Shown here one piece after another: positions 62,293 through 64,000 of a stretch of 64,000 nucleotides of DNA; position 1 is the first letter of the stretch; each line of letters starts with the position of its first letter. Origin of the DNA: Streptomyces formicae (GTDB taxonomy: Bacteria > Actinomycetota > Actinomycetes > Streptomycetales > Streptomycetaceae); NCBI RefSeq assembly GCF_002556545.1, contig NZ_CP022685.1, positions 5,620,001 through 5,684,000 of the forward strand, written 5' to 3'. The position numbers were made by a program, and so were the translations under genes. Below the pieces are notes generated by a model. It saw only the letters and a list, made by a program, of their open reading frames with translations, ran no database searches and was not told the origin of the DNA.

Positions 62293-63213
62293 ATGCGTTC
62301 GTCTTTCACGCCGCCCCGCCAGGTCAAGATCGGGGACGCGGCGGCCTTCGTCGGCAGCACGCCACGAGCGATTCGCCACTACCACGAGATCGGTCTGCTC
62401 CCCGAGCCCGAGCGGGGCGGCGACGGCCGTCGCCGCTACGGGTACGAGGACATGATCCGCCTGCTGTGGATCCGCAAGACCGCCGACGCCGGGATCGCCC
62501 TGGACGACATCCGCGACGCCTTCACCACCGACACCGCCTCTGCCGGGGCGGACGGCGGGGACGGCGGAGACGGCATCGCGGGCGTCCTGGAGCGGCTGGA
62601 GGAAACCCTCGCCGAGCAGGAGGCGGAAGTGCGGCGGCAACGGGCCGCCGTGCGGCGGATGCGCACCGAGGGCAGCCGGACGGGCCTGCTCTCCGACTTC
62701 GTCACCGCACGCCTCAAGGACCTGCCGGAGGGCTCCCTGCGCCAGGCGGACCTGGACGGTCTGCTGGTCACCGAGCGGATCTTCGGTCCGCTCGGCGCGG
62801 CCGTCCAGGCCACCCGCTTCATCGCCCTGGCCACGCATCCCGCTCTGCGGAAGGAATCCGACCGCATCGAGGACGCCGAGGAGGCGCTCGACGACAGCGT
62901 CGCCGTCGACGATCCACGGGTGGCTCAAGTGGCCGTCGAGCGGCACGCCTTCGAGAACGCCCTCTACGCCGTCATCGAGGAGTCCGGCCTGGCCGCGGAC
63001 GACGACGCCCTCTTCGACGCCTGGGACGCCCTGCACCCTGCTACCGCCGCTGACGGCGAGGACGAGGCCGACCTCGGCTCAGGCGGGCGGCAGGCCGACT
63101 CCATGAGCGTCCTCGAAGCCACGGGCAAGATGCCCTACGACTTCTCCCCGGCCCGCCTGCGCTGTATGGAACTGGCCGAAGAACTGTCCGCCCAAGACCC
63201 ACCCGCACCCTGA
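62293..63213 (+). CDS. MerR family transcriptional regulator
   Basis: 306 residues from ATG 62293; the frame opens 31 codons earlier but the winged-helix domain begins QVKIGDAAAFVGSTPRAIRH. The MerR DNA-binding region (about 10-78) includes YHEIGLLPEPERGGDGRRRY and DMIRLLWIRKTADAGIALDD. A coiled coil (about 95-125, LERLEETLAEQEAEVRRQRA) and a long effector domain of about 170 residues follow. The DNA-binding part is close to MerR-family stress regulators; the ligand is unknown. It lies between two NlpC/P60 genes. Confidence 0.9.
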   Translation: MRSSFTPPRQVKIGDAAAFVGSTPRAIRHYHEIGLLPEPERGGDGRRRYGYEDMIRLLWIRKTADAGIALDDIRDAFTTDTASAGADGGDGGDGIAGVLERLEETLAEQEAEVRRQRAAVRRMRTEGSRTGLLSDFVTARLKDLPEGSLRQADLDGLLVTERIFGPLGAAVQATRFIALATHPALRKESDRIEDAEEALDDSVAVDDPRVAQVAVERHAFENALYAVIEESGLAADDDALFDAWDALHPATAADGEDEADLGSGGRQADSMSVLEATGKMPYDFSPARLRCMELAEELSAQDPPAP

Positions 63214-63251
63214 GACCTCGCCGATCGGCCCCTTCCGTACTCAGGCCGTAC

Positions 63252-64000
63252 TCAGGCGGGACGCACCACGCTGTGGATCGGCATGTAGTAGATCGACTCG
63301 ACGCGGACGTTCGCGCCCGGCTTCGGGGCGTGGATCATCTTGCCGTTGCCGATGTAGATCCCGACGTGGCTGATGTCGTCGTAGAAGAAGACCAGGTCGC
63401 CCGGCTTGGCGTCGGCCGTCTTCACCGTCGTGCCGACCTTCACCTGGTCCCACGTGGTGCGCGGCAGGGAGATCCCGGCGGCCTTCCACGCGTCCTGGGT
63501 GAGCCCGGAGCAGTCGTAGGAGTCGGGGCCCGTCGCGCCCCAGACGTACGGCTTGCCGATCTGGGCCTCGGCGAAGTCGATCACCTTCGCGGCCTTGGTG
63601 GCGTAGCTGCCGTCCGTGCTCCCCGAGCCCGAACCGGTGCCCGAGCCCGATCCGGAGCCGGAACCCGAGCCGGAACCGGAGTCCTGGCCCCCGTCCTTCT
63701 CCTTCTGCTTCTCCTTCTGGGCCGCCTCTTCCGCCTTGCGCTCGCGCTCCGCCTCGGCGGCCTGCTTGCGGGCCAGCTCCTCGGCCTTGCGCTTGGCCTC
63801 CTGCTCCTTCTTTCGCTCGATCGACGCGAGCCTGGCCTTCTCCTCCGCGGTCAGCTCCGACAGGAGCTTGCGGGCCTCGCCCAGCTTCTTCTGGACGGTC
63901 CGCTTGCTCGTCCTGAGGTCGTCCCGCGAGTCGGTCAGCGTCTTGAGGCTCTTCGCCGCCTTCGTGCGCTGCTTCGTCGCCGAGACCTGCTCGGTCTGGT
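63252..64000 (-). CDS. NlpC/P60 peptidoglycan endopeptidase, C-terminal part (cut by window end)
   Basis: The frame runs open past base 64000, so the N-terminus is missing. Translated by hand, it contains a coiled coil rich in Lys/Glu/Arg (KRKAEELARKQAAEAERERK), a Gly/Ser repeat linker (GSGSGSGSGSGSGTGSGS, from 63600 to 63690) and the NlpC/P60 domain. That domain has Cys in YDCSGLTQDAWKAAG, His in DISHVGIYIGNG and KMIHAPKPGANV. It is a paralogue of the hydrolase at 60326, with near-identical motif spacing. The Ser/Gly linker separates the inhibitory coiled coil from the catalytic domain. Confidence 0.92.
   Translation of the reverse strand, partial: QTEQVSATKQRTKAAKSLKTLTDSRDDLRTSKRTVQKKLGEARKLLSELTAEEKARLASIERKKEQEAKRKAEELARKQAAEAERERKAEEAAQKEKQKEKDGGQDSGSGSGSGSGSGSGTGSGSGSTDGSYATKAAKVIDFAEAQIGKPYVWGATGPDSYDCSGLTQDAWKAAGISLPRTTWDQVKVGTTVKTADAKPGDLVFFYDDISHVGIYIGNGKMIHAPKPGANVRVESIYYMPIHSVVRPA

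Overview
The window is GC-rich actinomycete chromosome, almost certainly Streptomyces. The reasons are GTG starts with purine-rich ribosome sites, third-position G/C bias, and the developmental regulators WhiD and BldM beside a ShbA-like sigma factor. A dense, conserved core gene order is present, as are GroES/GroEL1 with CIRCE operators and a sortase substrate with an LAETG signal. From memory of the family, the order matches the S. coelicolor region around coaA, alr, groES-groEL1, whiD-bldM, guaB, glpD and guaA. No CRISPR array, prophage, insertion sequence, rRNA or tRNA gene was seen.

Layout. 0-11 kb: end of a DUF389 gene, coaA, acpS, the bifunctional NAD(P)H-hydrate repair enzyme, an L,D-transpeptidase, alr, a hydrolase, then the t6A genes tsaE and tsaB-rimI-tsaD with a small downstream gene. 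A small ORF behind an 18-bp palindrome lies between tsaE and tsaB. 11-17 kb is more variable: a methyltransferase, a broken tetR beside the tail of an otherwise missing MFS transporter, a YCII/ECF42 sigma pair, a second methyltransferase, a polysaccharide deacetylase and a lipoprotein. 17-19.5 kb: groES-groEL1 with two CIRCE operators, then a terminator and a roughly 70-bp-arm inverted repeat. 19.5-22 kb: SDR, MOSC and LysR genes. 22-24.3 kb: whiD, bldM and the shbA-like gene, with a good match to the sigma-BldN promoter before bldM. 24.3-30.4 kb: guaB, guaB3, a nucleotide-sugar dehydrogenase homologue lacking its catalytic cysteine, and glpD.

30.9-43.0 kb holds six consecutive transmembrane Ser/Thr kinase genes. 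Five have complete catalytic motifs. The second is a pseudokinase with a large insertion. All six end in an apparently related extracytoplasmic domain that is not PASTA. I consider this array one of the two most interesting parts of the window.

43-50 kb: succinate-semialdehyde dehydrogenase, a GMC oxidoreductase, a sortase-anchored surface protein, a small membrane protein and a lipoprotein. 50-52.3 kb: a chorismate mutase and divergent guaA. Upstream of the chorismate mutase I find an unlisted 23-codon reading frame containing Phe-Leu-Phe-Thr-Tyr followed by a perfect 12-bp GC hairpin. This looks like Phe/Tyr transcription attenuation of the prephenate branch and is the other strongest discovery candidate. 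52.3-64 kb: a flavin-type oxidoreductase, a class II aldolase, membrane proteins, a LiaFSR-like envelope system (PspC/LiaF protein divergent from a PspC-histidine kinase and response regulator), two NlpC/P60 hydrolases (one cut by the window end) and a MerR regulator.

The window therefore combines housekeeping (CoA, ACP activation, cell wall, t6A, chaperonin, GMP synthesis), sporulation control and a concentration of envelope-sensing signal proteins. All function calls come from reading translations and motifs by eye. No database or alignment was run.
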